Position numbers and translations under genes: made by a program
The notes under the pieces: model-generated
Seen by the model: the letters and a program-made list of their open reading frames with translations, nothing else
The model's database searches: none
What the model was told of the DNA's origin: nothing
In this document: positions 34,614 through 43,791 of the stretch, piece after piece
How the letters are laid out: each line of letters begins with the position of its first letter
How positions within the stretch are numbered: position 1 is the stretch's first letter
Source of the DNA: Nostoc sp. KVJ3
GTDB lineage: Bacteria > Cyanobacteriota > Cyanobacteriia > Cyanobacteriales > Nostocaceae
DNA length: 64,000 bases
Direction of reading: 5' to 3'
NCBI RefSeq assembly: GCF_026127265.1
Contig: NZ_WWFG01000001.1
Coordinates: forward strand, 3,833,501 to 3,897,500

Positions 34614-35231
34614 ATGGTACGCATTAAAACTGACGAAGTTGATCGAGATCATTCCGTTGATAAAGTGGAGCAAATTCTGCAAGGGGCAATGCAGGAATTC
34701 TTGCAAAATGGCTATTCTGGTACAAGTATGGATCGGGTAGCAGTAGCAGCTGGTGTTTCTAAAGCGACAGTCTACAGCCACTTTCAAGATAAAGAAGGAC
34801 TTTTTAAAGTCCTAATAGAGTCCTTGGCACATGAGAAATTTAACTCTCTCTTTGGTGCGGAACCTATGGAGGGAGAACCAAAAATCGTCCTGCGCCAATT
34901 AGGAACTAAATTATTAGAACAAATGAATAACGACCAGGAACACTCTGCATTTATGCGAGTGTTAATTGGGGAATCTGGTCGTTTTCCTGAATTAACTCAG
35001 ATTTGTGTTCGGGCGATGATTAAACCAATGTTGGAAACGCTCAATCAATACTTTGCTGCTCACCCTGAACTGAATATTAGTGACTCAGAGGCAGTAGCGA
35101 GGATTTTTTTAGGTACATTAGTTAATTTTCATGTTACTCAAGATGTGATGCATGGGAGGGACATTATACCAATGGAAAGCGATCGCCTGATTGATGCGTT
35201 GACACAGCTAATCACTAAATGCGCCGATTGA
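34614..35231 (+). CDS. TetR/AcrR-family transcriptional regulator
   Basis: 205 residues. The N-terminal HTH is complete: ILQGAMQEFLQNGYSGTSMD and RVAVAAGVSKATVYSHFQDK, with the usual EGLFKVLI following. The C-terminal ligand-binding domain (AcrR_C-like) begins at about residue 85. The gene is divergent from the devBCA-like exporter and separated by an AT-rich region with inverted repeats, so it probably represses the exporter and itself until a ligand binds. The start ATG 34614 has GAGAGGA about 7 bases upstream. Confidence 0.9.
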   Translation: MVRIKTDEVDRDHSVDKVEQILQGAMQEFLQNGYSGTSMDRVAVAAGVSKATVYSHFQDKEGLFKVLIESLAHEKFNSLFGAEPMEGEPKIVLRQLGTKLLEQMNNDQEHSAFMRVLIGESGRFPELTQICVRAMIKPMLETLNQYFAAHPELNISDSEAVARIFLGTLVNFHVTQDVMHGRDIIPMESDRLIDALTQLITKCAD

Positions 35232-35410
35232 TTGGCTATGTCCCATTGTTAACTTATAGAGTGCTGTTGACTATATGCAGCTTTTTTTGTTCTTTGCCGT
35301 TGAGCCAAAATCCCACGGTTTGATGTAAAAACATAGCTATTGCTAGTTTTCATAGCCGTGGGAGTATCAACAGCTGGCACAAGTACATCCTCCAGCGATC
35401 GCAAGATTAA

Positions 35411-35902
35411 CTAGGCAGGAATGACTTGAACAATTAATGAGCGTTTATCCAGTGACTGGATTTTACCTACTTTACTAAGATCGTTTGCAATTCTATCTAG
35501 CAGTTCTCCAGCTTGGTCGCGATATTGATGTTCTCTGCCTCGTAAACGAATGGCAAACTTCACCGAATCGCCTTTACTCAACCATCCAACTGCTTTTTCA
35601 ATGCGCAAATTGTAATCAGCGATACCCACGTTTAGACCGAACCGAACTTCCTTTACCGTGGGTCTAGCACTCTGGCTCTGACGTTTTTTCTTTTGATATT
35701 GAAGCTTGCCATAATTGAGAATTTTGGCGATCGGAGCTTCTTTGCCTTGGGATACTACAACCAAGTCAAGCTCTAAGCTCTCGGCTAACTGTAGCGCCTC
35801 ATTGGTGTCGATCAGACCACGATTATTATTCTCATGGTCAATCAAGAAGACATGAGGTGACTTGATTTGTGAATTAATCAGTTGCTTTTGGATTGCGATA
35901 AT
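35411..35902 (-). CDS. Translation initiation factor IF-3 paralogue, probable ATT start
   Basis: IF-3 blocks are clear: FLIDHENNNRGLIDTNEALQ, LAESLELDLVVVSQGKEAPI, KILNYGKLQYQKKK and VKEVRFGLNVGIADYNLRIE. The first usual start codon is a TTG at 35845, but conserved N-terminal sequence (LINSQIKSPHVF) continues upstream. An in-frame TAG at 35912-35914 limits the frame, and no ATG, GTG or other TTG lies between. The strong site AGGAG is correctly spaced from ATT (35900-35902), giving 163 residues. ATT is the start codon of E. coli infC, where it allows IF-3 to limit its own synthesis. Because the sequence diverges from standard cyanobacterial IF-3, a second canonical infC is likely elsewhere. 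Confidence 0.85.
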   Translation of the reverse strand: MIAIQKQLINSQIKSPHVFLIDHENNNRGLIDTNEALQLAESLELDLVVVSQGKEAPIAKILNYGKLQYQKKKRQSQSARPTVKEVRFGLNVGIADYNLRIEKAVGWLSKGDSVKFAIRLRGREHQYRDQAGELLDRIANDLSKVGKIQSLDKRSLIVQVIPA

Positions 35903-36139
35903 GAATGTCTCCTAATTGTTCAACACTTTAGAACTGTCCAAGTAATGCTAATTTAACACAACACTGAATCAGAGCAACTTTAACGACACAATGCACTACA
36001 ATCTGTTAGGATATGGAATTGCGGCACTCGCTCTTCAGTCTTTGCGCTATTGCCCATCCAGTCTTTCAATGCTTTTTAATCCGTCCGCCTAAGACTGACG
36101 CCGCCATTGGCGACAGGCCGATGCTATTTTTGGAGTCTT

Positions 36140-37483
36140 ATGTCTTTTTCTACTCTCGGCTTGTCCAATGAAATTATCCGTGCGGTTACAGAGCGAGGGT
36201 ACACGGAACCTACGCCAATTCAGATCCAGGCGATTCCTGCCGTCTTGTCGGGTAGCGATCTGCTAGCTGGCGCACAAACTGGCACTGGAAAAACCGCTAG
36301 TTTTACTCTGCCACTCCTGCATCGCTTGTCGTCTGACAAGAGCAGCAAAGGTACATCGAATGGATATCGGCCGATCCGAGCGCTGATTCTTACCCCGACT
36401 CGTGAACTCGCTGCCCAGGTGGAAGAAAGCGTGCGTGAGTACGGCAAATACTTGCAGCTAAACTCAATGGTGATGTTCGGCGGAGTTAGTATTAATTTGC
36501 AAAAACAGCGTTTGAAGAACCGAGTGGATATCTTGGTTGCCACCCCAGGGCGACTGCTAGACCACGTACAGCAGGGAACGCTGAACCTATCGTATATTGA
36601 GGTTTTGGTGCTAGATGAAGCAGATCGGATGCTGGACATGGGCTTTATTAATGATATCCGCCGCATCCTTTCGCTCCTGCCCAAACAGCGACAAAATTTG
36701 CTATTCTTCGCGACTTTTTCCGACAAAATTAAGGCACTAGCCGCCGGACTGCTCAATAACCCAAAGATGATTGAGGTAGCACGCCGTAACGTTACCGCCG
36801 AGACCATCGCCCAGAAAGTTTATCAAGTAGACCGTGACAAAAAACGCCAATTACTTGCTCACCTGATTCGGCGAGACAATTGGTATCAAGTGCTAGTGTT
36901 TACTCGCACCAAGTATGGCGCTGACCGTTTAGTTAAGCAGTTAGCCGAAGACCGGATTCAAGCACTGGCAATCCACGGGAATAAGAGCCAGCCAGTGCGT
37001 ACTAATGCTCTGGCAAAGTTCAAGAATGGTACTTTACAGGTCTTAGTGGCGACAGACATTGCTGCGAGGGGTCTTGACATCAGCGAATTGCCCCATGTAG
37101 TGAACTTCGATCTACCCAATGTACCGGAGGATTATGTTCATCGCATTGGGCGAACTGGACGCGCTGGCGCATCCGGTGAAGCTGTATCGCTGGTGTGCGT
37201 TGATGAATACAGTCTCTTGACAGATATCGAAAAACTGATTCAGCAACGCTTACCAAGGGAAGTAGTGGCTGGCTTTGGCCCTAACCCCGATATTCAGCCC
37301 GAAGCAATCCCAAATGGACGGCAACACAGAGCCAAGCCGGGAGGTGAGAAGCGTCCGGCTCGCACACCGAAACCTTTACCACAAACATCAGCTAAACGTA
37401 AAGCAGCGCCACCTGCGACCAATGGCGATAAGCCTGGGGCGCGTTCGTCGGCATCGCGTCGTTCTGCTAAACGCGATCGCTAA
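36140..37483 (+). CDS. DEAD-box RNA helicase (RhlE-like)
   Basis: About 447 residues from ATG 36140 (GGAG upstream). Motifs in order: Q motif GYTEPTPIQIQAIP, I AQTGTGKT, Ia PTRELA, II DEAD, III ATFS (usually SAT), IV VLVFTRTK, V ARGLDI and VI HRIGRTGR. The C-terminal 70 residues are basic and low in complexity (Lys, Arg, Pro, Ala, Ser), suited to RNA binding. Cyanobacterial relatives are cold-induced and unwind mRNA. The long leader (about 150 bp after the IF-3 gene) may be involved in regulation. Confidence 0.93.
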   Translation: MSFSTLGLSNEIIRAVTERGYTEPTPIQIQAIPAVLSGSDLLAGAQTGTGKTASFTLPLLHRLSSDKSSKGTSNGYRPIRALILTPTRELAAQVEESVREYGKYLQLNSMVMFGGVSINLQKQRLKNRVDILVATPGRLLDHVQQGTLNLSYIEVLVLDEADRMLDMGFINDIRRILSLLPKQRQNLLFFATFSDKIKALAAGLLNNPKMIEVARRNVTAETIAQKVYQVDRDKKRQLLAHLIRRDNWYQVLVFTRTKYGADRLVKQLAEDRIQALAIHGNKSQPVRTNALAKFKNGTLQVLVATDIAARGLDISELPHVVNFDLPNVPEDYVHRIGRTGRAGASGEAVSLVCVDEYSLLTDIEKLIQQRLPREVVAGFGPNPDIQPEAIPNGRQHRAKPGGEKRPARTPKPLPQTSAKRKAAPPATNGDKPGARSSASRRSAKRDR

Positions 37484-37494
37484 TGATTTCTCGT

Positions 37495-37521
37495 TAGTCC
37501 ACGCAGGTGGACTAAGCTTTG
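37495..37521 (+). terminator. Hairpin after the helicase gene
   Basis: TAGTCCAC-GCAG-GTGGACTA (about 37495-37514) followed by AGCTTTGTG. A weak terminator or a repeat of the AGTCCACGNAGGTGGACT type that also occurs at 63113-63131. Confidence 0.5.
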
Positions 37522-37609
37522 TGTAGTAGCAAATTCAAACATTACTGAGAAATATTGTTACCATTACCAAAGGTATTTGGACACATTTAAATTGCGATCG
37601 CACTACTTT

Positions 37610-38479
37610 CTACTCATCAAGTAATCCCTCAATATTTTGCAACTGTTCTTCATACTGCTCAATTCGTTGTTTCAGTTCATATTTGGCTTCTGAATCAGTT
37701 TTAATATTCCATTCCTGCTTCAAAAATTTCAACTTTTTACGAATATTCTGATATTCTTCTTCTAAGTCTTCGCGCTTTTCTTGAATATGCCGTTTTGAAG
37801 ATATATTTCGAGTTTTACCATCGAATATAACAGGATTTAGCCTAGAAGAATCAGATTCTGTTTTTTTATAGAGAATAGGGGTTAAATGTTCAGGCAGTCC
37901 TGACATTTGAATTGCTGAACAGCCTAGATGATAAGCAAACTCTATTGACCGACCAGATCCTAGGGCATCATAAAATCCCAAAGCAAAATCTAGAGCCGCT
38001 TTATCGGTAATTGATTGCTTCATCCCAATCACATAGGGAATATGTTCTGCAATTACCTTTGCTTGAACCTTGGTGTAACAACCGTTCAATAGAACACAGT
38101 TCACCCGATCCGAAAATAACTTAAATAAATCTGCTAAGGCATTGGCAGGGATAAGATGAATATGTCCGGTATCATCTTCAAATACTAATCCTTCCTCTGG
38201 CTCAATTTCTGTTTCTGCAATAGTTCCTTTTTGTTCTAATATCTTGTCCTGTTGACGATTTCCAGCAAAATGAACAATCTGAGGATTGCATTCTAGAAGG
38301 GCAAGTTGAATATCTCTAGGACGTACCGCCCATCGTTGTTGAAATTGGAAGCGATCGCGATGTCTTGCTCTTAGTAACCCATCACTAATATCTCGTGCTT
38401 CCTGTTCTAAACGTGACTGAGAGCTTCCTATTGGATTTGCGGCTAAAAATAAAATAGTTAGGGCAGATGACTCAGTCAT
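37610..38479 (-). CDS. CHAT-domain-like protein lacking catalytic His, with C-terminal coiled coil
   Basis: 289 residues. Residues 1-215 match the caspase-like CHAT domain of the paralogue at 45466: ILFLAANP, VRPRDIQ.ALLE, IVHFAGN, VLLNGCY and LGFYDALGSGRSIEFAY. The catalytic Cys is kept (Cys134) but the expected His of HFSGHG is Asn (Asn74), followed by an insert of about 20 residues. The protease is therefore probably inactive. Residues 235-289 form a coiled coil with EDLEEEY..IRKKLKFLK and KTDSEAKYELKQRIEQYE, almost the same as the N-terminus of the STAND-like protein at 43776. It may act as a scaffold or decoy within the conflict system. Confidence 0.75.
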   Translation of the reverse strand: MTESSALTILFLAANPIGSSQSRLEQEARDISDGLLRARHRDRFQFQQRWAVRPRDIQLALLECNPQIVHFAGNRQQDKILEQKGTIAETEIEPEEGLVFEDDTGHIHLIPANALADLFKLFSDRVNCVLLNGCYTKVQAKVIAEHIPYVIGMKQSITDKAALDFALGFYDALGSGRSIEFAYHLGCSAIQMSGLPEHLTPILYKKTESDSSRLNPVIFDGKTRNISSKRHIQEKREDLEEEYQNIRKKLKFLKQEWNIKTDSEAKYELKQRIEQYEEQLQNIEGLLDE

Positions 38480-38525
38480 ATTTACATCATCGGGTTAGCT
38501 TAAAAAGATGTGGTTCTGATGTTAC

Positions 38526-38653
38526 AGTGTTCCAAAAAATAAATGATCCAAAACCCGTCATTGCGAGCGTTCGCGAAGCAATCACAGCCCTTGGGATTGC
38601 TTCGCGAACGCTCGCAATGACAATTGGGCATTTTTTTACTTGGAGTACTCTTA
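38526..38653. repeat. Hairpin MITE, copy A (left flank of conflict locus)
   Basis: About 125 bp. A perfect long palindrome GTCATTGCGAGCGTTCGCGA..TCGCGAACGCTCGCAATGAC with loop ACAGCCCTTGG is embedded between imperfect terminal repeats AGTGTTCCAAAAAATAAATG and, on the other strand, AGAGTACTCCAAGTAAAAAA. The copy at 44888-45012 is in opposite orientation. The stop codon of the membrane protein gene (38651-38653) lies at the element edge. Confidence 0.85.
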
Positions 38654-39367
38654 TCGGGTTTGAAATTCTAAGTTAAGAAAAATTAAAACTCCACTCACTC
38701 CAACTACCTGACCAACTAAGCCTACTAATGCATTTGATAAAACAGTAACTAATAGTGGAGAGTTTGCTATAGAAATAGTCAGAATTTTATCGAAAATTCT
38801 TAGTAATCCAAAGCTAGTTAAGGTGAGTATTAAATAAAAGAAAAATACCCTCCACCAATTGCCCTTGACTAAGGTTTTACTGTATTCAAATGCTGCGTTA
38901 CCTCTTTGATCTCGGAGAATAAAAGCTATAGAATAGTAGCCGTTGTTGATCAGATAAATAATACCTGGAACAATTAATAAAAGAATTCTAAAAAAGTAAT
39001 TAATCCCAAATCTGATATTCAAGCCAATTAAAGGTAAAATACAAGACAATATTCGTCTAATTACAGCTTTAAGTTGAGGTCTTTCTCCAAGAACCGAGCC
39101 TTCTATGATGATAGCAGTAGCAGCAGTATAACTTGGTAGGATGACAATGGTATAAAACAGAAAAAATAAAAATGACAAAATTGAAAAAATAGGATTGGAG
39201 AAGGATACTCTAAAGCTACTAGAAATGATTACGATGCTTGAGAAAGGTAGGAAAATACAATAAAGGCTCAAAAATACCTTAAAATTCTTGAGATATAAAT
39301 CAAAACCGATTGAGATTAATTCAAGTAATCCAAGCTTTCTACTTTGAAGTTCAGAAAGGGTACTCAT
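38651..39367 (-). CDS. Polytopic membrane protein of the conflict locus
   Basis: 238 residues with about five or six membrane segments, including NFKVFLSLYCIFLPFSSIVI, ILSFLFFLFYTIVILPSYTA, FFRILLLIVPGIIYLINNGY, WWRVFFFYLILTLTSFGLL and the C-terminal LVGLVGQVVGVSGVLIFL. It resembles the glycerophosphodiester-phosphodiesterase membrane-domain/YciC-type proteins in general plan. It could anchor the complex or be the membrane-acting output. Function is inferred from context only. Confidence 0.7.
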   Translation of the reverse strand: MSTLSELQSRKLGLLELISIGFDLYLKNFKVFLSLYCIFLPFSSIVIISSSFRVSFSNPIFSILSFLFFLFYTIVILPSYTAATAIIIEGSVLGERPQLKAVIRRILSCILPLIGLNIRFGINYFFRILLLIVPGIIYLINNGYYSIAFILRDQRGNAAFEYSKTLVKGNWWRVFFFYLILTLTSFGLLRIFDKILTISIANSPLLVTVLSNALVGLVGQVVGVSGVLIFLNLEFQTR

Positions 39368-39515
39368 AGATTAAATTTTATTACTTATTTCTTCCATATA
39401 AATCTACTAAATACCACATTCTATTCAGCATTAATAGTACCTCTTAGGGTACTATTGAATAAGTATTATGAACTTTTTATAACGAAAAACAATAAATATA
39501 TTTGATGTCAAAAGC

Positions 39516-41159
39516 TCATTTGAAATTCACTTTGTGCAATGATACCGCCACTCGGAAGCCGATTGTAAGTACTTTGTTGTCAGGAGGAATACCGTTACGA
39601 TAGGCAGAACGACATATACCCGGTTCATTGATCCAGGAACCACCCCGAATAACTCTAGGTGAAGCCCGGTTGTTAGTAATTCGGATACTTCCATTTGCTG
39701 GTACATTTGTGTAATCGTCGTACCAGTGATCGGCACACCATTCCCAGACGTTGCCATGCATTTCATCTAGCCCAAAAGCATTGGCTGCAATATAAGAACC
39801 GACTTCAGTAGTTTGTTTGCTCGATCGCCCTTTCGGGCCAGAACGATATCTTTTACTTCCGTCATAATTGGCAAGTTGAGGAGAAATCGTTTCGCCAAAG
39901 TAAAATGGGGTTTCTGTCCCTGCTCGACAAGCATATTCCCACTCGGCTTCGCTGGGTAAACGATAAGGTTTCCCAGTCTGTAATTGCAAGCGTTCGCAAA
40001 ACTCGATCGCTTCAAACCAGGTAATATGTTCCACAGGTAGACGATCGCCTTTAAAGTCGGAGGGGTCAGAATTGAGTTCAATCCTGACTTTGGTAGTCTT
40101 GGCAATTGCCAGCCACTGGGCTTGTGTCACTGGAAAACGGCTTAAAAAGAAAGACTCAACGATGACTGGATGTTGAGGGCGTTCGCGATAGTCTCCCTCC
40201 TTATTTGCAGTGCCCATCCAGCAGTTACCCTGTGGTATACGCACCATTTCTAGATTAACTTGTCCGTCTAATCGCTCGTCAAACAGGGTTCCTTGTTGTT
40301 CGTGTCGCTCGATTATCCAGCGTGAACCCATCCGCATAAATCGGGGTTGGCGAATCAGTTTCGCTGTCTCAAATTTAAATGACTTTAGTGAGATAGCTCT
40401 GGATGCAATCGGGTTGATCTGCCAATTAGAGTTTTGGAACTCAGGAACGGGTAAAGTTACTCCTGCAACGACAATTTGATTATTATAGGCTGGCAAAGAT
40501 TTGAGGGTTGATTCTGCTTCGATATGATTGCCACGAGCCAGTTGACGCATCCCCTGAAGATATGCTAATAGGGAGTCAAAATTAACTTGACGTAAAGGAG
40601 TAGCGATCGCTTCTGTTAATGATGTCAGCCGCAGCCATTCTGTTTTTTCACTGAGGTTTAATTCGTTAAGCTTGTTAGCTAAATCATGGGCGACAGCTTC
40701 AGGATAGACATAAGCAAGTGCCGTCCAACGTTGAGCTTGGGCGAGAGTTTGTGTAGACGATTTAGAATTATTTAATTCTCGCTGTACATAGGATAGTAAA
40801 AAATGGGCTAATTCCTCAACCCGCTTCTGACCGAAGCTAGGATGATGAATCATTTGCTCTAGTAGATAATTGCGTAAATCTGCATTCATTTCATATAGCT
40901 CATGTCCTACCTCTTGGCAGAGTGGAGAGAGTAGCAAATCGGCTACTGCAATCCAGGGCACTTTCAAGTCCTGCTTTTCGATGTCCATCGGAAAATTTGC
41001 CCAGAGACAGTAGGTTAAATGGGGCGTGAGAGCAATGGGCAAGGCAGCATGATAGGCTAAATATAGGTGGGCTTCGGTAAATCGTCTCTGAAATGATGCG
41101 ATCGCCTGTTCAATTTGCTCAGAGGGGGTTTCAGTCAACAAAACACTAGGATTTGTCAT
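39516..41159 (-). CDS. Formylglycine-generating-enzyme-domain protein of MoxR/vWA locus
   Basis: 547 residues. Residues 305-545 form a SUMF1/FGE-sulfatase domain: VRIPQGNCWMGTANKEGDYR, FPVTQAQWLAIA, PVEHITWFEAIEFCERLQ, RLPSEAEWEYACRAGTETPF, GNVWEWCADHW and RVIRGGSWINEPGICRSAYR. The N-terminal 270 residues are helical with WIAVADLLLSPLCQEVGHEL and no known fold to me. Such proteins accompany MoxR and vWA genes in cyanobacterial conflict loci, where the FGE fold probably binds or signals rather than modifies sulfatases. ATG 41159 lies one base after the restored vWA stop, showing coupling. Confidence 0.8.
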   Translation of the reverse strand: MTNPSVLLTETPSEQIEQAIASFQRRFTEAHLYLAYHAALPIALTPHLTYCLWANFPMDIEKQDLKVPWIAVADLLLSPLCQEVGHELYEMNADLRNYLLEQMIHHPSFGQKRVEELAHFLLSYVQRELNNSKSSTQTLAQAQRWTALAYVYPEAVAHDLANKLNELNLSEKTEWLRLTSLTEAIATPLRQVNFDSLLAYLQGMRQLARGNHIEAESTLKSLPAYNNQIVVAGVTLPVPEFQNSNWQINPIASRAISLKSFKFETAKLIRQPRFMRMGSRWIIERHEQQGTLFDERLDGQVNLEMVRIPQGNCWMGTANKEGDYRERPQHPVIVESFFLSRFPVTQAQWLAIAKTTKVRIELNSDPSDFKGDRLPVEHITWFEAIEFCERLQLQTGKPYRLPSEAEWEYACRAGTETPFYFGETISPQLANYDGSKRYRSGPKGRSSKQTTEVGSYIAANAFGLDEMHGNVWEWCADHWYDDYTNVPANGSIRITNNRASPRVIRGGSWINEPGICRSAYRNGIPPDNKVLTIGFRVAVSLHKVNFK

Positions 41160-41160
41160 C

Positions 41161-42845
41161 TTAGCGTACCTCTTTCAAAGGTTGATGCCGTCCTCGTAAG
41201 ATATCGATCGCGCTGTAAAATTCCTGACGATTTACCTCAAACATGGGAACTAAAGCCGCAATATCATGGGCAGTTGTAGTTTTCCAGCGATCGCGAGGAA
41301 CCGGATTAAGCCAAGTAGTGTAACGTACATACTGCCCTAGCTCTTTTAAAAAGAATTTTGTTAACCGCCGTCGCCTAGAACTAAATCCCCCCGCGCCGCG
41401 CCAGCATCGCTAAAAATTAAGCAAACTGTTCGAGATTTAGGCAAGTTTGATAAACAATCATCAATTGATTCTGCCTCTAAATGATAGCGATCGCGGTACA
41501 GGTAGTCATCTGGACAGTTATGAAAGTAGTAAACTCGAACCCGACTGAAACGCCCTCCACGCATTGCTGTATCTGCCAACTCTTGGGAAAGATGATGAAA
41601 CGGAACCATCGAACCATCTCGATCGATTAACAGCAGAAGTTCTATGCGATTGGTACGTCGTGGAACTAACACCGGATTTAATAAAAGTCCGTGCTGGGCA
41701 ACCTGTTGAATGGTGGCTTCCATATCTAGCTCGATGGGTGTCCCCTCACGACTAAACTGACGCAGATAACGCCACCCTTGCTTCATTTGTCGATGGGTGA
41801 TAGGCAAATCCTTAATGATTAAGGGGAATTGGTTAAGTTCGTTATCCGATTGCCTGATTACTTTCGCAACTTGAATCTCGTCAGCCATTGTCCGAATCAC
41901 TCCAGGAGACAGCATCGTTTTGGGTAAATTGGTGTAAGTCTCAGGAATGATCGCTTCATCTCTAGCAGCGGCTGTCTGTCGAATTTTCCACAGCCTCCAA
42001 ACAAGAAAAATCAACATTATGGAAGTAACTGTAATCCATAGCAGTTCCAATTCATCAAAAAAGGGCTTCAGTCCAGCCCACATACCCCCATCATCATCTT
42101 GAATAGTTAAGATTGCTTCCCTTTGATTGCCAAGTTTGACACCACCTTCAGGGTCAGATAAAGATAAAGTAATAGGATAGTCAATTTCAGCGCGATCGTT
42201 GTTGATAATCGGAATTTGAATTATTTTTTTTCCTGCTTCGCCGTCCGCAAATTTAATGACTTTAGGAGTATCCTGAAGACGGTCTGATTCTGATAAATTC
42301 AATATTGCCCTGACTGCTCCATGACTACCCCCAGTGCGGATAATTTGGATTTTAGCTGTCTTTTCAGTTTCTTTAGCAGTGAATTGAGGAATAATAAAAG
42401 GAATACCATCAAAGGCTAAACTGCCAGCTAGTGATGGATCTGGTGTTTGAAAGATAAGATTTTTGAGGAAGAATCCGCTAGCGATCGCAACAGAGCAAGT
42501 TGCAAGTCCTAAAATTACCAAGCGTGCGATTCGAGCCGTTTGACGTTTCTCAAAAGTCGGTTGTGCTTTGAGAATTGTTGTTGAGCTAATATCCTCCATT
42601 TTACTTGCAAAAAAATCTTGTTCTAGTCGGTCTGGAATGATTTGGTCAAAATAATCTTGAAAAATTTCTTCTTCTCGCTGGGATTTTACCCAGAGGGCAC
42701 TGCATAATTGGGCTAGTGCAGTGCGATCGCTAGTTCCAAAACCTGCATTCATAGATTCCAGCAGCAGATGATATTCTGCCAACCCCAAAGGAAAACCTGC
42801 TTTCCTTAAACAGGTGAATAGTTCTAATAATGCTGGATCATTCAC
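41161..42845 (-). CDS. Membrane-anchored Calx-beta/vWA protein with a -1 frameshift at a G6 run
   Basis: GTG start at 42845 overlaps the MoxR stop. The continuous frame (to 41361) gives 494 residues: an N-terminal domain (LRKAGFPLGLAEYHLLLESM), a membrane helix near 105-130, an external Calx-beta-like domain ending AILTIQDDDGG, a second helix (about 275-292), then a vWA domain with the MIDAS motif LLLLIDRDGSM. It stops at GDLVLGDGG inside the vWA fold. After a -1 shift at six Gs (41387-41392) the sequence continues as GFSSRRRRLTKFFLKELGQY, PVPRDRWKTTTAHDIAALVP and ends PLKEVR with TAA at 41161-41163, one base before the FGE gene. It is a frameshift mutation, a phase-variable tract, programmed slippage or a sequence error. 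Confidence 0.75.
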
Positions 42846-43791
42846 GATCGCTAGTTAACCTCAAATAATTGATATGGGCATCCCAACTTTTGAGTAATAC
42901 TTCTAAGTAAGGTAGTTGGGCTTCACCCGACAACTTATTTAATACATCTTGTAATGAATCTCGCTTTAGAGCCTTAATCCAATCGAGCAATTCACTCGTA
43001 CTCACATTCTTACTGAATTTACCAGTTTCACCCTCCATAGATTCCCGTAATTTCATAAAACGGGAAACAGCTGTATTTGTCAGTTCATCTGCAATTCCAG
43101 GAAATCTATATTTGACAATTTGTACAATTTGTTCATAGTTGGGAAAATGAACGTAATAGAATAAACACCGCCGCAAAAAGGCATCAGGTAAATCTTTCTC
43201 GTCGTTACTAGTGATAAAAACGATTGGTGAATTGACTGCTTTAATCTCCTTTTCTTTCCCATTTTCTCGCACCTCTTCAATCTGAATCAGTTGCTCGTCG
43301 AGTTCTAGCAATAAATCATTGGGAAAATCGATATCGGCTTTGTCAATCTCATCAATTAAAACTACCGTCCGTTGGGGATTAATAAAAGCTCGACCTAATG
43401 CTCCCAAACGAATATAAGATGTTGGATCGTCAAAGCGTTTCTTTTCTTCTGTGGTTAAAGAACCAGATGCCGCTAATTGAGCATCACGTAGCCGTCCAAT
43501 GGTATCATAAACGTACAAACCATCTTTAGCTCGACTGGTTGATTTTACATACCAAGCCTCAAAATCTAGTCCTAACTCATAAGCAACTGCAAGAGCTAGT
43601 TGAGTTTTGCCACATCCAGGTTCTCCTTTGAGTAATAATGGACGACCTAAGTAAATCGCTAGATTCACAACATCCACTAATTTTTGGCTGGGTAGGTAAG
43701 GATAGATGAGCCTACTTTTATAACTATCACCTGGTTTTGGTTGCTTAGTGCCCGTATATTTAAGGGGTTCAATATTTAGAGACGTAACCAT
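42838..43791 (-). CDS. MoxR-type AAA+ ATPase
   Basis: 317 residues. Walker A is GEPGCGKTQLALAVA, Walker B VVLIDEIDKADIDFPNDLL, sensor 1 VFITSNDEKDLPDAFLRR with the arginines following. The length is usual for the cyanobacterial MoxR branch. MoxR ATPases work with vWA proteins as NTP-driven chaperones or switches. The gene overlaps the upstream STAND-like gene by 16 bp and the downstream vWA gene by 8 bp, so the three proteins are co-translated and probably form a complex. Confidence 0.92.
   Translation of the reverse strand: MVTSLNIEPLKYTGTKQPKPGDSYKSRLIYPYLPSQKLVDVVNLAIYLGRPLLLKGEPGCGKTQLALAVAYELGLDFEAWYVKSTSRAKDGLYVYDTIGRLRDAQLAASGSLTTEEKKRFDDPTSYIRLGALGRAFINPQRTVVLIDEIDKADIDFPNDLLLELDEQLIQIEEVRENGKEKEIKAVNSPIVFITSNDEKDLPDAFLRRCLFYYVHFPNYEQIVQIVKYRFPGIADELTNTAVSRFMKLRESMEGETGKFSKNVSTSELLDWIKALKRDSLQDVLNKLSGEAQLPYLEVLLKSWDAHINYLRLTSDRE

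Noticed and set aside
36220..36807. 195-codon frame antisense to the helicase
   Set aside because: It mirrors the DEAD-box gene, is rich in Ser and Arg from reversed codons, and has no ribosome site or family motif.
39767..40105. 112-codon minus-strand frame inside the FGE-domain gene
   Set aside because: An out-of-frame shadow of a region with clear FGE motifs in the main frame.
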